NCBI GenBank assembly: GCA_029782145.1 | Contig: JAKOVH010000016.1 | Location: 310,001-374,000 of the forward strand | DNA from: Actinomycetes bacterium | GTDB taxonomy: Bacteria; Actinomycetota; Acidimicrobiia; Acidimicrobiales; Acidimicrobilacustridaceae | Reading direction: 5' to 3' | Length of the DNA stretch: 64,000 nucleotides | Part shown: one piece after another, positions 37,489 to 44,558 of the stretch | Layout: each line of letters opens with the position of its first letter | Numbering within the stretch: the stretch's first letter is position 1 | Position numbers and translations under genes: made by a program | Notes under the pieces: model-generated | The model's input: only the letters and a program-made list of their open reading frames with translations | The model's database searches: none | Told to the model about the DNA's origin: nothing

Positions 37489-38019
37489 GTGACATTCGTG
37501 GTACTGGTCATCCTGGCGGTGGTGTGGGCGGTCTACCTGGTCAGCTGGGTGCGGTCACGCACCGAGCACCGCCGGGTGAACTCCATCAACTCCTTCTCCC
37601 ACCACATGTCGGTGCTCGAGCGCACCACCCCGGGGGCACGCAGCTCGAGCGGGGCCGCCGTTCGTCCGGCGTCCTACCTGGCGCCCCGCCGGCCCACGCT
37701 GTCGCAGGCCAAGAAGCGCCGCCGCGACGTGCTCGTCGGGCTGCTCGCCGCCACCGGCCTCACCTTCCTCGGCACGCTCGTGCTCGGCGGGATGGTGACC
37801 TACCTGTTCGTGCTCTCGCTGCTGCTGACCGTCGCCTACGTGGTGGCCCTGGCGTCCATCCAGAAGCGGGCCCTCGAGCGGCAGGCCAAGGTGCGCTACC
37901 TGGGCCCGGTCGAGTCTGCCGCCCCGGCCGCGTGGGCCGAGCCGGAGTGGGCCGAGGACGGCCACGACGCCGACTACGGCTACCCGGTGCGCCAGATGTA
38001 CGCCGTCAACGGCCGCTGA
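37489..38019 (+). CDS. glpR: SepX/GlpR-like membrane protein (Glp receptor)
   Basis: A 176-residue membrane protein. The N-terminal helix (VVLVILAVVWAVYLVSW) is followed by RVNSINSFSHHMSVLER, a segment that matches the SepX/GlpR consensus WAxYLVxxW...SVxxFSxxMxVL. Two further helices lie at about 84-125, after a basic linker (KKRRRD), and a short acidic tail has EPEWAED. In Corynebacterium GlpR recruits the gephyrin-like Glp to the divisome; in Streptomyces SepX acts in division. galU-glp lies 8 kb upstream here. The assignment is from layout and memory of the family, without alignment. Confidence 0.68.
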   Translation: MTFVVLVILAVVWAVYLVSWVRSRTEHRRVNSINSFSHHMSVLERTTPGARSSSGAAVRPASYLAPRRPTLSQAKKRRRDVLVGLLAATGLTFLGTLVLGGMVTYLFVLSLLLTVAYVVALASIQKRALERQAKVRYLGPVESAAPAAWAEPEWAEDGHDADYGYPVRQMYAVNGR

Positions 38020-38034
38020 CGCCGCCGGCCCGCC

Positions 38035-38688
38035 GTGAGCGAGGCCTCCACCCCCCACCGGCGACCTGACCGCCGCGACGAGATCGTCGCCGCCGTCGAC
38101 GCAGTGCGCGCCCAGCTCGAGCTGGCCAACCGCGCCCGGGAGGTGGCGCTGCCGGCGTGCCGGCGGGCGATCCGCGCCTTGGGCAGCTCCATCCGGGCCG
38201 TGCACCGCGGCGAGCCCGAGCGGGCCCGGGCCCTCGCCGCCGAGGCGGTGACGGCCCTGCGCGAGGCGCAGGAGGCGCTGGGCCCTCACCCCGCGGTGGC
38301 CCACGCCGGGTTCCTGCACGACGCCGAGCGAGAGGTCGCCGAGGCGCACCTCACCGCAGCCCTGGTGGCCGGCGAGGCCCTCCCCGGACCGGCCGAGCTC
38401 GGTGTCGACGGGCCGCCGTGGCTGCGGGCCCTGGCCGAGGCGGCCAGCGAGCTGAGGCGCTCCACCCTCGACCGGCTGCGTGAGGGCGAGCTCCACCGGG
38501 CCGAGGAGCTGCTCGGGGCCATGGACGACGCCTACGACGCGCTGGTCACCGTCGACTACCCCGACGCGGTGACCGAAGGCCTGCGGCGCAGGCTCGACGC
38601 CCTGCGGGCCGTGCTCGAACGCACCCGGGGTGACGTCACGACCACGGTGGTCCAGGCCCGCCTGCAGCGCGCCCTCGAGACCGGCTGA
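38035..38688 (+). CDS. Translin family protein
   Basis: A 217-residue all-helical protein that reads as a bacterial/archaeal translin. It has REVALPACRRAIRALGSSIRAVHRG early, then PWLRALAEAASELRRSTLDRLREGELHRAEELLGAMDDAYDAL, then DYPDAVTEGLRRRLDALRAVLERTRGDVTT. The DYPDA and ERTRGD blocks are hallmarks of translin/TRAX. Eukaryotic translin-TRAX is an RNase complex (C3PO); bacterial roles are poorly known. GTG is 16 bp after the glpR stop, so co-transcribed. A strong hairpin follows. Confidence 0.8.
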   Translation: MSEASTPHRRPDRRDEIVAAVDAVRAQLELANRAREVALPACRRAIRALGSSIRAVHRGEPERARALAAEAVTALREAQEALGPHPAVAHAGFLHDAEREVAEAHLTAALVAGEALPGPAELGVDGPPWLRALAEAASELRRSTLDRLREGELHRAEELLGAMDDAYDALVTVDYPDAVTEGLRRRLDALRAVLERTRGDVTTTVVQARLQRALETG

Positions 38689-38734
38689 GCCCGCTCGCCC
38701 GTTTGCGAGCCGGCCCGCCTCCGGCCGGGCGCGC

Positions 38735-38780
38735 AGCGACCCGCCCTGGGCACGAGCCGGCGTGCGCAGGGCGGGTCGCT
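38735..38780. terminator. Terminator between translin and SCP lipoprotein genes
   Basis: Perfect 14-bp stem AGCGACCCGCCCTG / CAGGGCGGGTCGCT with a further inner stem GCACG/CGTGC. Works in either direction between the two convergent genes. Confidence 0.75.
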
Positions 38781-38793
38781 GCCGCTCCCGACC

Positions 38794-38825
38794 ACCTCCC
38801 GGCGGCGGCGTTGCCGGCGGGAGGT
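38794..38825 (-). terminator. Terminator of first SCP lipoprotein gene
   Basis: ACCTCCCGGCGGC pairs with GCCGGCGGGAGGT (one mismatch), 8 bp beyond the SCP gene stop on the minus strand. Confidence 0.55.
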
Positions 38826-38832
38826 CGGTGGG

Positions 38833-39300
38833 TCAACGCTCCTGCATGAACTCCTGGACCACCCAGTAGCGGCCGGCGCCGTCGCGGGTCACGCCGAGGC
38901 CGATGCGGTTGAAGCCGCCGTCGAGGATGTTGGCCCGGTGGCCGGGCGAGTTCATGAAGGCCTGCTGGACCTGCTCGAGGGAGTAGCCGTAGCCCACGTT
39001 CTCGCCGAGGCGGGCCCAGTTGTAGCCGATGCCGTCGGGGAGGTTGGAGTGGTGCAGGTAGCCGTCACGGGCCAGCTGCTCGGACCACGACTGCGCCTTG
39101 AGGTACAGGTCGATGTTGGTCGGCAGGCTGGCGAGGCCCTTGGCGTTGCGGTCGGCGTTCAGCAGGTCGGTGCTGTGATCGACCTCGGGGCTGCACGCCC
39201 CGAGCGCCATGACCACCACGGCCACGAGGGCCGCCAGCCAGGCCAGGCGGGTGCGGTTGGATCGACGGCGAGCGGTCGCTTCGTTCGTCTGCGTGATCAT
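38833..39300 (-). CDS. SCP/CAP-domain lipoprotein, copy 1
   Basis: A 155-residue exported protein with basic N-terminus, hydrophobic core and lipobox ending at Cys36 (ALGAC). The rest is one compact SCP/CAP domain: LLNADRNAKGLASL, LAQ/WSEQLARDGYLHHSNL, WARLGENVGYG, SPGHRANILDGGFNRIGLGV and WVVQEF. His, Glu and His of the CAP cavity are all present. CAP proteins bind lipids or sterols, or act on the wall. Close paralog of the gene at 39404. Confidence 0.85.
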   Translation of the reverse strand: MITQTNEATARRRSNRTRLAWLAALVAVVVMALGACSPEVDHSTDLLNADRNAKGLASLPTNIDLYLKAQSWSEQLARDGYLHHSNLPDGIGYNWARLGENVGYGYSLEQVQQAFMNSPGHRANILDGGFNRIGLGVTRDGAGRYWVVQEFMQER

Positions 39301-39356
39301 GTGAAGAGGTGTCGGCCGTCTCACCGCTCCACTTGAGCCGCTTCATCCAGCTGCCC

Positions 39357-39399
39357 GTCGGCGCCCGCCCGGGCCGGTCGGGCCCGGGCGGGCGCCGAC
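39357..39399 (-). terminator. Terminator of second SCP lipoprotein gene
   Basis: Perfect 19-bp GC stem (39357-39375 with 39381-39399, loop GGTCG), 4 bp after the stop of the gene at 39404. The strongest hairpin of the window; it separates transcription of the two paralogs. Confidence 0.8.
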
Positions 39400-39403
39400 G
39401 ACC

Positions 39404-39868
39404 TCAACCCTCCTGCATGAACTCCTGGACCACCCAGTAGCGGCCGCCGCCGTCGCGGCTCACGCCGATGCCGACCCGGTTGAAGCCGCCGTCGAGGATG
39501 TTGGCCCGGTGGCCCGGCGAGCTCATGAAGGCCTGCTGGACCTGCTCGAGGGAGTAGCCGTAGCCGACGTTCTCACCCAGGCGGGACCAGTTGTACCCGT
39601 TGCCGTCGGGCAGGTTCGAGTGCGACAGGGACTGGACCTGGGCGAGGTGGTTCGACCACCCCTGGGCCTTGAGGTACAGGTCGATGTTGGTGCTCAGACC
39701 GGGGAGCCCGGCAGACCCTCGGTCTGCGTTCAGCAGATCGGTGCTGTGGTTGATCTCGGGGCTGCACGCCCCCAGTGCCATGACGACGACGGCGACGGCG
39801 GCTCCGACCCACGCCAGGCGGCGGCGGGATCGACGACGGGTGGTGGTTTCGATCGTCTCGGTGGTCAT
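39404..39868 (-). CDS. SCP/CAP-domain lipoprotein, copy 2
   Basis: A 154-residue paralog of the neighbouring gene, with lipobox Cys35 (ALGAC) and the same CAP motifs (HSTDLLNADRGSAGL, LSHSNLPDGNGYNWSRLGENVGYG, SPGHRANILDGGFNRVGIGVSRD). Differences cluster at the signal peptide and in the loop before the HSNL motif. The region upstream (39880-39960) is AT-rich for this genome, as strong promoters often are, and holds an 8-bp inverted repeat. Confidence 0.86.
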   Translation of the reverse strand: MTTETIETTTRRRSRRRLAWVGAAVAVVVMALGACSPEINHSTDLLNADRGSAGLPGLSTNIDLYLKAQGWSNHLAQVQSLSHSNLPDGNGYNWSRLGENVGYGYSLEQVQQAFMSSPGHRANILDGGFNRVGIGVSRDGGGRYWVVQEFMQEG

Positions 39869-39961
39869 GTTCCTGTTCTCGGGTCGGGTGCAGGACGCCC
39901 CCTTTCTTAGCGCATTTTGACGACAGATGTTGCATTCCCATGACGAAGATGACGAACACAT

Positions 39962-39981
39962 CTCGTTTCGCGGGAAACGAG
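39962..39981 (-). promoter_or_regulatory. 8-bp inverted repeat upstream of SCP lipoprotein gene
   Basis: CTCGTTTC-GCGG-GAAACGAG, a perfect operator-like palindrome about 95 nt before the ATG at 39868, in an AT-rich promoter region. No regulator can be named. Confidence 0.5.
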
Positions 39982-40045
39982 TGACCGGCGTCACGCTCGA
40001 CGCCAGCCCGGTGAACCCGTGAGCCGGCTCAGGGCCCGCCGGGAG

Positions 40046-40076
40046 TTGTCGGCGGGCGGCCTCGCTCGGGTATCCT
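40046..40076 (+). promoter_or_regulatory. Promoter of tRNA-Ala
   Basis: TTGTCG at 40046-40051 and TATCCT at 40071-40076 with a 19-nt spacer, 13 nt before the tRNA. Confidence 0.5.
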
Positions 40077-40089
40077 TCCGGTCCCCTGC

Positions 40090-40163
40090 GGGGGTGTAGC
40101 TCAGTTGGCTAGAGCGCTACGTTCGCAACGTAGAGGTCGGGAGTTCGATTCTCCTCACCTCCA
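40090..40163 (+). tRNA. tRNA-Ala (anticodon CGC)
   Basis: A complete 74-nt cloverleaf: acceptor GGGGGTG pairs with CACCTCC, including the G3-U70 pair that marks alanine tRNA. The D arm is GCTC...GAGC, the anticodon stem CTACG/CGTAG with loop TTCGCAA (anticodon CGC, reading GCG), and the T arm GGGAG-TTCGATT-CTCCT. Discriminator is A; the genome continues CCG, so the CCA end is not encoded. GCG codons are frequent in such a GC-rich genome. Confidence 0.95.
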
Positions 40164-40189
40164 CCGGTCCTCCCGGACCGCAGGACCCC

Positions 40190-40215
40190 GAAGGCCCGGC
40201 TCGTGCCGGGCCTTC
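40190..40215 (+). terminator. Terminator of tRNA-Ala
   Basis: Perfect 11-bp stem GAAGGCCCGGC / GCCGGGCCTTC with loop TCGT, 26 bp after the tRNA. Confidence 0.75.
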
Positions 40216-40290
40216 GTCGCGCCGGGCCCCGCCGGTCGGTCCCGCCGGTCGGTGCCGCCGGCGCCGCGCCGGGGCCGAGCGGTGGCGAGA

Positions 40291-40306
40291 GTACCCAAGG
40301 GGGTAT
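40291..40306 (+). promoter_or_regulatory. CsoR/CstR-like operator at sulfide-operon promoter
   Basis: TACCC (40292-40296) - AAGG - GGGTA (40301-40305): a G-tract dyad of the TACCC...GGGTA form bound by CsoR-family repressors (copper-sensing CsoR/RicR, persulfide-sensing CstR). The sequence TATGAC at 40304-40309 is a likely -10, so a bound repressor would block RNA polymerase. Given the sulfur genes, CstR is the best guess. No csoR/cstR gene is in the window. Confidence 0.55.
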
Positions 40307-40320
40307 GACGATCGGCCCTG

Positions 40321-40338
40321 TCGTGAACCGGTTCACGA
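40321..40338 (+). promoter_or_regulatory. 18-bp perfect palindrome upstream of SQR-like gene
   Basis: TCGTGAACCGGTTCACGA is its own reverse complement and lies just after the predicted transcription start. The form (GTGAACCGGTTCAC) suits a dimeric helix-turn-helix repressor. A second layer of control is likely; the protein is unknown. Confidence 0.6.
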
Positions 40339-40374
40339 GGCGACGATGGACGTGCTCGACCGAAGGAGCCCGCC

Positions 40375-41613
40375 ATGGCCAAGCGCATCGTCATCCTCGG
40401 CGGCGGCACCGGCGGCACGCTCACCGCCAACCGCCTGTCCAAGCACTACGGCGACGACGTGGAGGTCACCGTCGTCGACCGGGACGACGACCACGTGTAC
40501 CAGCCCGGCCTGCTCTTCGTGCCGTTCGGGCTGGCCGACCCCGACGACATCGTCCGGCCCCGCCAGCGCCAGCTGAAGAAGGGCGTGGCGTTCCACCGGG
40601 CCGGGATCGACCACGTCGACATCGACGGCGACGAGGTCCACCTCGTCGACGGCACGGTGCTGCCCTACGACCTGCTCGTCGTGGCCACCGGCGCCCGGTT
40701 GCTGCCCGACGAGACCGAGGGGCTCACCGGCCCCGGGTGGGGCGAGAAGGTCTTCACGTTCTACGACCTGGCCGGGGCGACCGCCCTGCACGACGCCCTC
40801 GAGCGCTTCGAGGGCGGCCGCGTCGTGGTGAACGTGGTCGACCTGCCCATCAAGTGCCCGGTGGCGCCGCTCGAGTTCAGCTTCCTCGCCGACTGGTACT
40901 TCCACGACCGGGGCCTGCGCGACCGGGTCGAGCTGACCTACGTCACGCCGCTCGACGGTGCCTTCACCAAGCCCACGGCGTCACGGACGCTGGGCGGCAT
41001 GCTCGACGAGAAGGGCGTCGAGCTCGTGACCGAGTTCAACACGGGCGAGGTCGACGGTGAGGGCGGCCGGCTCGTCTCCTACGACGAGCGGGAGGTGCCC
41101 TTCGACCTGGCGGTGGTGATCCCGCTGCACGGCGGGGCGGAGTACGTCGATCGCTCACCCGGCCTGGGCGACGAGCTGGGCTTCGTGCCGACCGACCAGC
41201 ACACGCTGCAGTCGAAGGTGAGGCCCAACATCTTCGCCATCGGCGACGCCACCAACGTCCCCGCCTCGAAGGCGGGCTCGGTGACCCACTTCGAGGGCGA
41301 GGTGCTGTTGCGGAACATCATCCGGTTCCTCGACGGCGAGGAGCTCGACGCCTCCTACGACGGCCACGCCAACTGCTTCATCGAGACGGGCTTCCACAAG
41401 GCCATGCTCATCGACTTCAACTACGACACCGAGCCGGTGGGCGGGCACTTCCCGGCCGGCGTCGGCATGCCGCTGTTGCAGGACTCCCGGCTCAACCACC
41501 TCGGGAAGCTCATGTTCCAGTGGGTCTACTGGCACGTTTTGCTGCCCGGCCGCGACATCCCGGGCATCCGGCCCGACATGCCGACCTCGGGCAAGGAGCT
41601 GGCCTCCCACTGA
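40375..41613 (+). CDS. Sulfide:quinone oxidoreductase-like flavoprotein
   Basis: A 412-residue FAD protein of the SQR/NDH-2 group. N-terminal FAD motif IVILGGGTGGTLTANRL is at 5-21, with YDLLVVATGARL near 100 and NIFAIGDATNVPASKAGSV near 285. Cys161 lies in LPIKCPVAP, the position of a redox Cys in SQR. A second Cys (about 339) is in GHANCFIETG. The C-terminus has Trp/Tyr helices suited to membrane-surface binding. It probably oxidises sulfide to persulfide and passes electrons to quinone. SD AAGGAG precedes ATG 40375. It leads an operon with TusE/DsrC-like and DsrE-like sulfur carriers. Confidence 0.83.
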   Translation: MAKRIVILGGGTGGTLTANRLSKHYGDDVEVTVVDRDDDHVYQPGLLFVPFGLADPDDIVRPRQRQLKKGVAFHRAGIDHVDIDGDEVHLVDGTVLPYDLLVVATGARLLPDETEGLTGPGWGEKVFTFYDLAGATALHDALERFEGGRVVVNVVDLPIKCPVAPLEFSFLADWYFHDRGLRDRVELTYVTPLDGAFTKPTASRTLGGMLDEKGVELVTEFNTGEVDGEGGRLVSYDEREVPFDLAVVIPLHGGAEYVDRSPGLGDELGFVPTDQHTLQSKVRPNIFAIGDATNVPASKAGSVTHFEGEVLLRNIIRFLDGEELDASYDGHANCFIETGFHKAMLIDFNYDTEPVGGHFPAGVGMPLLQDSRLNHLGKLMFQWVYWHVLLPGRDIPGIRPDMPTSGKELASH

Positions 41614-41654
41614 GAGCGTCCCCACACCCCACGACACACCCGCAGGAGGATCCC

Positions 41655-41972
41655 ATGACCACCACGACGATCGCCGGGCAGGCCGTCGACCGCAACGACG
41701 AGGGGTTCTTCGAGCACCCCGAGCAGTGGACCGAGGACGTGGCGGTGGAGATCGCCAAGGAGGAGGGCATCGACGAGCTCACCCCCGAGCACTGGCAGGT
41801 CATCCACTTCATGCGCAAGGAGTACGTCGAGAAGGGCACCGGCCCCACCGTGCGGGTGCTCGGCAAGACCTCCGGCGTCTCGGTGAAGGAGCTCTACCAG
41901 CTCTTCCCGAAGGGCCCGGCCAAGGTCGCCGCCAAGATCGCGGGCATCCCCAAGCCCCGCGGCTGCATCTGA
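41655..41972 (+). CDS. TusE/DsrC/DsvC-family sulfur carrier
   Basis: A 105-residue small protein with DEGFFEHPEQWTEDVAVEIAKEEGI, LTPEHWQVIHFMRKEYVEKG and the C-terminal PKPRGCI. The penultimate Cys104 is the persulfide-carrying residue of TusE/DsrC. The second Cys that true DsrC has about 10 residues earlier is Ala here (KVAAKIAG), so it behaves as a TusE/DsrC-like carrier rather than a dissimilatory DsrC. SD AGGAGGA, ATG 41655. Between the SQR-like and DsrE-like genes. Confidence 0.88.
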   Translation: MTTTTIAGQAVDRNDEGFFEHPEQWTEDVAVEIAKEEGIDELTPEHWQVIHFMRKEYVEKGTGPTVRVLGKTSGVSVKELYQLFPKGPAKVAAKIAGIPKPRGCI

Positions 41973-41984
41973 GAGGAGGGCGCC

Positions 41985-42446
41985 ATGCCCATCGAGAAGG
42001 TCTGCATCATCGTGTCCAAGGGCTCCCTCGAAGGGATCTACCCGGGCCTGATCATGGCGAACGGCGCCCGGGCCGAGGGCATCGAGGCGAACCTCTTCTT
42101 CACCTTCTTCGGCCTCGACGCCATCCACAAGAAGAGGATGGAGCACATCAAGGTCGCCACCGTGGGCAACCCCGGGATGCACATGGCGACGCTGGTGGGC
42201 GCCCTGCCCGGCATGTCCGGGATCGCCACCCACATGATGAACAAGAAGATGGACGACTTCGACATCCCGCCCATCCCCGAGTTCCTCGAGATGATCAGCG
42301 ACACGGGCTGCGGCATCTACGCGTGCCTCGCCTCGGTCGACCTGTTCGGCCTCGCCAAGGAGGACTTCGTCGACTACCTCGACGGGATCATCACCGTGGG
42401 CGAGATGTACGACCTGGCCGACGGCGGCGAGATCATCTTCACGTAG
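41985..42446 (+). CDS. DsrE/DsrF/DrsH-like family sulfurtransferase (DsrE2-like)
   Basis: A 153-residue protein of the DsrE2-like (DrsE) family: CIIVSKGSLEGIYPGLIMANGA at the N-terminus, FFTFFGLDAIHKKRMEHIKV in the middle, and GCGIYACLASVDLFGL near 108-123 with two Cys that can carry sulfane sulfur. Family members pass sulfur to TusA/DsrC-type carriers. With the SQR-like and TusE-like proteins it forms a sulfide-to-carrier relay. SD GAGAGGAGG precedes ATG by 6 nt. The stop faces iclR with 19 bp between. Confidence 0.87.
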   Translation: MPIEKVCIIVSKGSLEGIYPGLIMANGARAEGIEANLFFTFFGLDAIHKKRMEHIKVATVGNPGMHMATLVGALPGMSGIATHMMNKKMDDFDIPPIPEFLEMISDTGCGIYACLASVDLFGLAKEDFVDYLDGIITVGEMYDLADGGEIIFT

Positions 42447-42465
42447 GCGCCGGCCCCGGTCGGGC

Positions 42466-43179
42466 TCAGCCGGCGAGCGACGCCGCCGCCTCGGCGAGGC
42501 GGCGGCCGAGCGGCTCGTGGCGCGCCCGGGGCAGCCGCGCGCTCGGCGCGCTCACGGCGATGGCGGCGAGCGGCCGGCCGCTCGGCCCGAGCACGGCGGC
42601 GCCCACGCCCGAGGCCGAGGCGGTGATGTCGCCCTGGTTGAGCGACCAGCCGCGGCGGCGCACCACCTCGAGCTGGCGCAGGAACGCCTCGTCGGGCTGG
42701 GTGCCGAGGTAGGCGGGCAGGTCCTCGACGGGGAGGTGGGCGAGCAGGGCCTGGCCGGCGGCGCTGCCCACCGGGGGGATCACCATGCCCACGTGCGGCG
42801 CGGCGCGCACGAGCTGGCGGCTCTCCACGACGTCGAGGGTGACGATGCGGGGCGCGTCGGCGACGGCGAGGAGCACCGACTCGCCGGTCTCGTCGCGGAG
42901 CTGCTCCAGCACCGGACGGGCCCGTTGGCGCAGGTCGGAGCGCACCGCGGAGCGCGACGCCAGCACGAGCGTGCGGGTGGTGAGCTCCCACCGGGGCGGC
43001 TCGCCGGGAAGGGCGCGGATCCACCCGTCCTCGGCCAGCGTGGCCAGGGCCCGCTGCACCGCGCTCTTGTCCTCGCCCAGGTGGCGGGTGACCGCCCCCA
43101 GACCGACCGGCTGGAGCTCGGCCACCGCCTCGAGCACGGCGAGCACGCGGGTGGCGCTGCGGACTGCCTTGACCGTCAC
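42466..43179 (-). CDS. IclR family transcriptional regulator
   Basis: A 237-residue regulator. Winged-helix domain at residues 1-70 (TRVLAVLEAVAELQPVGLGAVTRHLGEDKSAVQRALATLAEDGWI) and IclR effector domain from about 75 (ESVLLAVADAPRIVTLDVVESRQLVRAAPHVGMVIPPVGSAAGQALLAHL). GTG 43179 follows AGGAGG by 7 nt. Divergent from an amidohydrolase gene, with an inverted repeat between them. It probably controls that gene and itself. Confidence 0.88.
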   Translation of the reverse strand: MTVKAVRSATRVLAVLEAVAELQPVGLGAVTRHLGEDKSAVQRALATLAEDGWIRALPGEPPRWELTTRTLVLASRSAVRSDLRQRARPVLEQLRDETGESVLLAVADAPRIVTLDVVESRQLVRAAPHVGMVIPPVGSAAGQALLAHLPVEDLPAYLGTQPDEAFLRQLEVVRRRGWSLNQGDITASASGVGAAVLGPSGRPLAAIAVSAPSARLPRARHEPLGRRLAEAAASLAG

Positions 43180-43217
43180 CGGCGACCCTCCTAGCGTCGT
43201 GTCACTGAACGCCACAC

Positions 43218-43236
43218 CGTATCGCACAACGATACG
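43218..43236. promoter_or_regulatory. Probable IclR operator
   Basis: CGTATCG-CACAA-CGATACG, a perfect 7-bp inverted repeat in the iclR/amidohydrolase divergent region, 14 nt before the amidohydrolase GTG. Likely binding site of the adjacent IclR protein. Confidence 0.6.
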
Positions 43237-43250
43237 AAGGGGAGGGCCGC

Positions 43251-44537
43251 GTGAACCCGGACGAGATGATCCTGATCAGCGTCGACGACCACATCGCCGA
43301 GCCGGCCGACATGTTCGAGCGCCACGTGCCGGCGAAGTACCGGGACCTCGCCCCCCGGGTGGTCACCGAGGACGACGGTCGGGAGCAGTGGTACTACGGC
43401 CAGCTCAAGGGCCGGAACCTCGGCCTCAACGCCGTCGCCGGCAAGCCCCGGGAGATGTACAACGTCGACGTCCTGCGCTACGACGAGATGCGCCCGGGCT
43501 GCTACGACGTGCACGAGCGGGTGCGCGACATGGACGCGGGCGGCCAGCTCGCCGGGCTGAACTTCCCCAACTGGACCGGCTTCAGCGGCCAGGTGCTCAA
43601 CCAGGGGCCCGACCGCGAGGTCAACCTCGTGATGATCCGGGCCTACAACGACTGGCACGTCGACGAGTGGTGCGGCACCTACCCCGACCGGTTCATCCCC
43701 TGCGGCATCCTCCCGCTGTTCGACGTGGAGGAGGCCGCCCGGGAGCTGCGGCGCCTGGCCGACAAGGGCTGCCACGCCGTCACCTACTCCGAGAACCCCG
43801 AGGCCCTCGGCCTGCCGTCGATCCACACCGACTACTGGGACCCGCTCTTCGCCGCCGCCTGCGACGTGGGCACGGTGCTGTGCTGCCACCTGGGCTCGTC
43901 GTCGCGCTCGGCGATGCTGTCGCCCGACGCCCCGGCCAGCTCGCGCATGACCATGTCGTCGACGATGTCGATGTGGACCCTCGGCGAGCTGATGTGGGCC
44001 GACTTCTGGAACCGCTTCCCGGACCTCACCATCTCGATCACCGAGGGCGACGTGGGCTGGATCCCCTACTTCCTGTGGCGGGCCGAGCACGTCCACGACC
44101 GCCACTCGGGCTGGACCAAGCACGAGTTCCCGCAGGGCGGCGGGCCGTCCGACGTGTTCAAGCGCCACATGGTCTGCTGCTTCATCAGCGACCCCATCGG
44201 CGTGAAGCTCATCGACGAGCTCAACGACGACATGGTGTGCTGGGAGTCCGACTACCCCCACTCCGACAGCAACTGGCCCAACGCCCCCGAGGACCTGGCC
44301 GAGGTGCTGGCCCCGCTCACCGACGAGCAGGTCGCCAAGATCACCCACCGCAACGCCATGCGGCTGTTCCAGTTCGACCCCTTCGCCACCCGGCCCCAGG
44401 AGCGGTGCACGGCGGCGGCCCTGCGGGCCGAGTCGCCCGACGTCGACACCGTCACGCGCGTGGGCCGTGAGGCCGACGAGCGCGACCTCGAGTTCTGGAA
44501 CCGCATCGCGGGCGGGGCCGCCGCCCGGGCGAAGTAG
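43251..44537 (+). CDS. Amidohydrolase 2 family protein
   Basis: A 428-residue metal-dependent TIM-barrel hydrolase/decarboxylase of the amidohydrolase_2 group. It shows SVDDHIAEP (the D-x-H type first motif), PDRFIPCGILPLFDVEEAARELRR, GTVLCCHLGSSS, ISITEGDVGWIPYFLWRAEH and CWESDYPHSDSNWPNA with the late Asp metal ligand. Relatives include ACMSD and gamma-resorcylate decarboxylase. In actinobacteria such genes occur in steroid and aromatic catabolism; the substrate is not known. Divergent IclR nearby. Strong terminator follows. Confidence 0.83.
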   Translation: MNPDEMILISVDDHIAEPADMFERHVPAKYRDLAPRVVTEDDGREQWYYGQLKGRNLGLNAVAGKPREMYNVDVLRYDEMRPGCYDVHERVRDMDAGGQLAGLNFPNWTGFSGQVLNQGPDREVNLVMIRAYNDWHVDEWCGTYPDRFIPCGILPLFDVEEAARELRRLADKGCHAVTYSENPEALGLPSIHTDYWDPLFAAACDVGTVLCCHLGSSSRSAMLSPDAPASSRMTMSSTMSMWTLGELMWADFWNRFPDLTISITEGDVGWIPYFLWRAEHVHDRHSGWTKHEFPQGGGPSDVFKRHMVCCFISDPIGVKLIDELNDDMVCWESDYPHSDSNWPNAPEDLAEVLAPLTDEQVAKITHRNAMRLFQFDPFATRPQERCTAAALRAESPDVDTVTRVGREADERDLEFWNRIAGGAAARAK

Positions 44538-44558
44538 CCACCGAAGGGCTGGCGCGAC

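Noticed and set aside
39870-40000. c-di-AMP (ydaO/yuaA) riboswitch upstream of the SCP lipoprotein gene
   Set aside because: Such riboswitches precede many actinobacterial cell-wall genes, but the AT-rich leader is too short and I see none of the conserved blocks.
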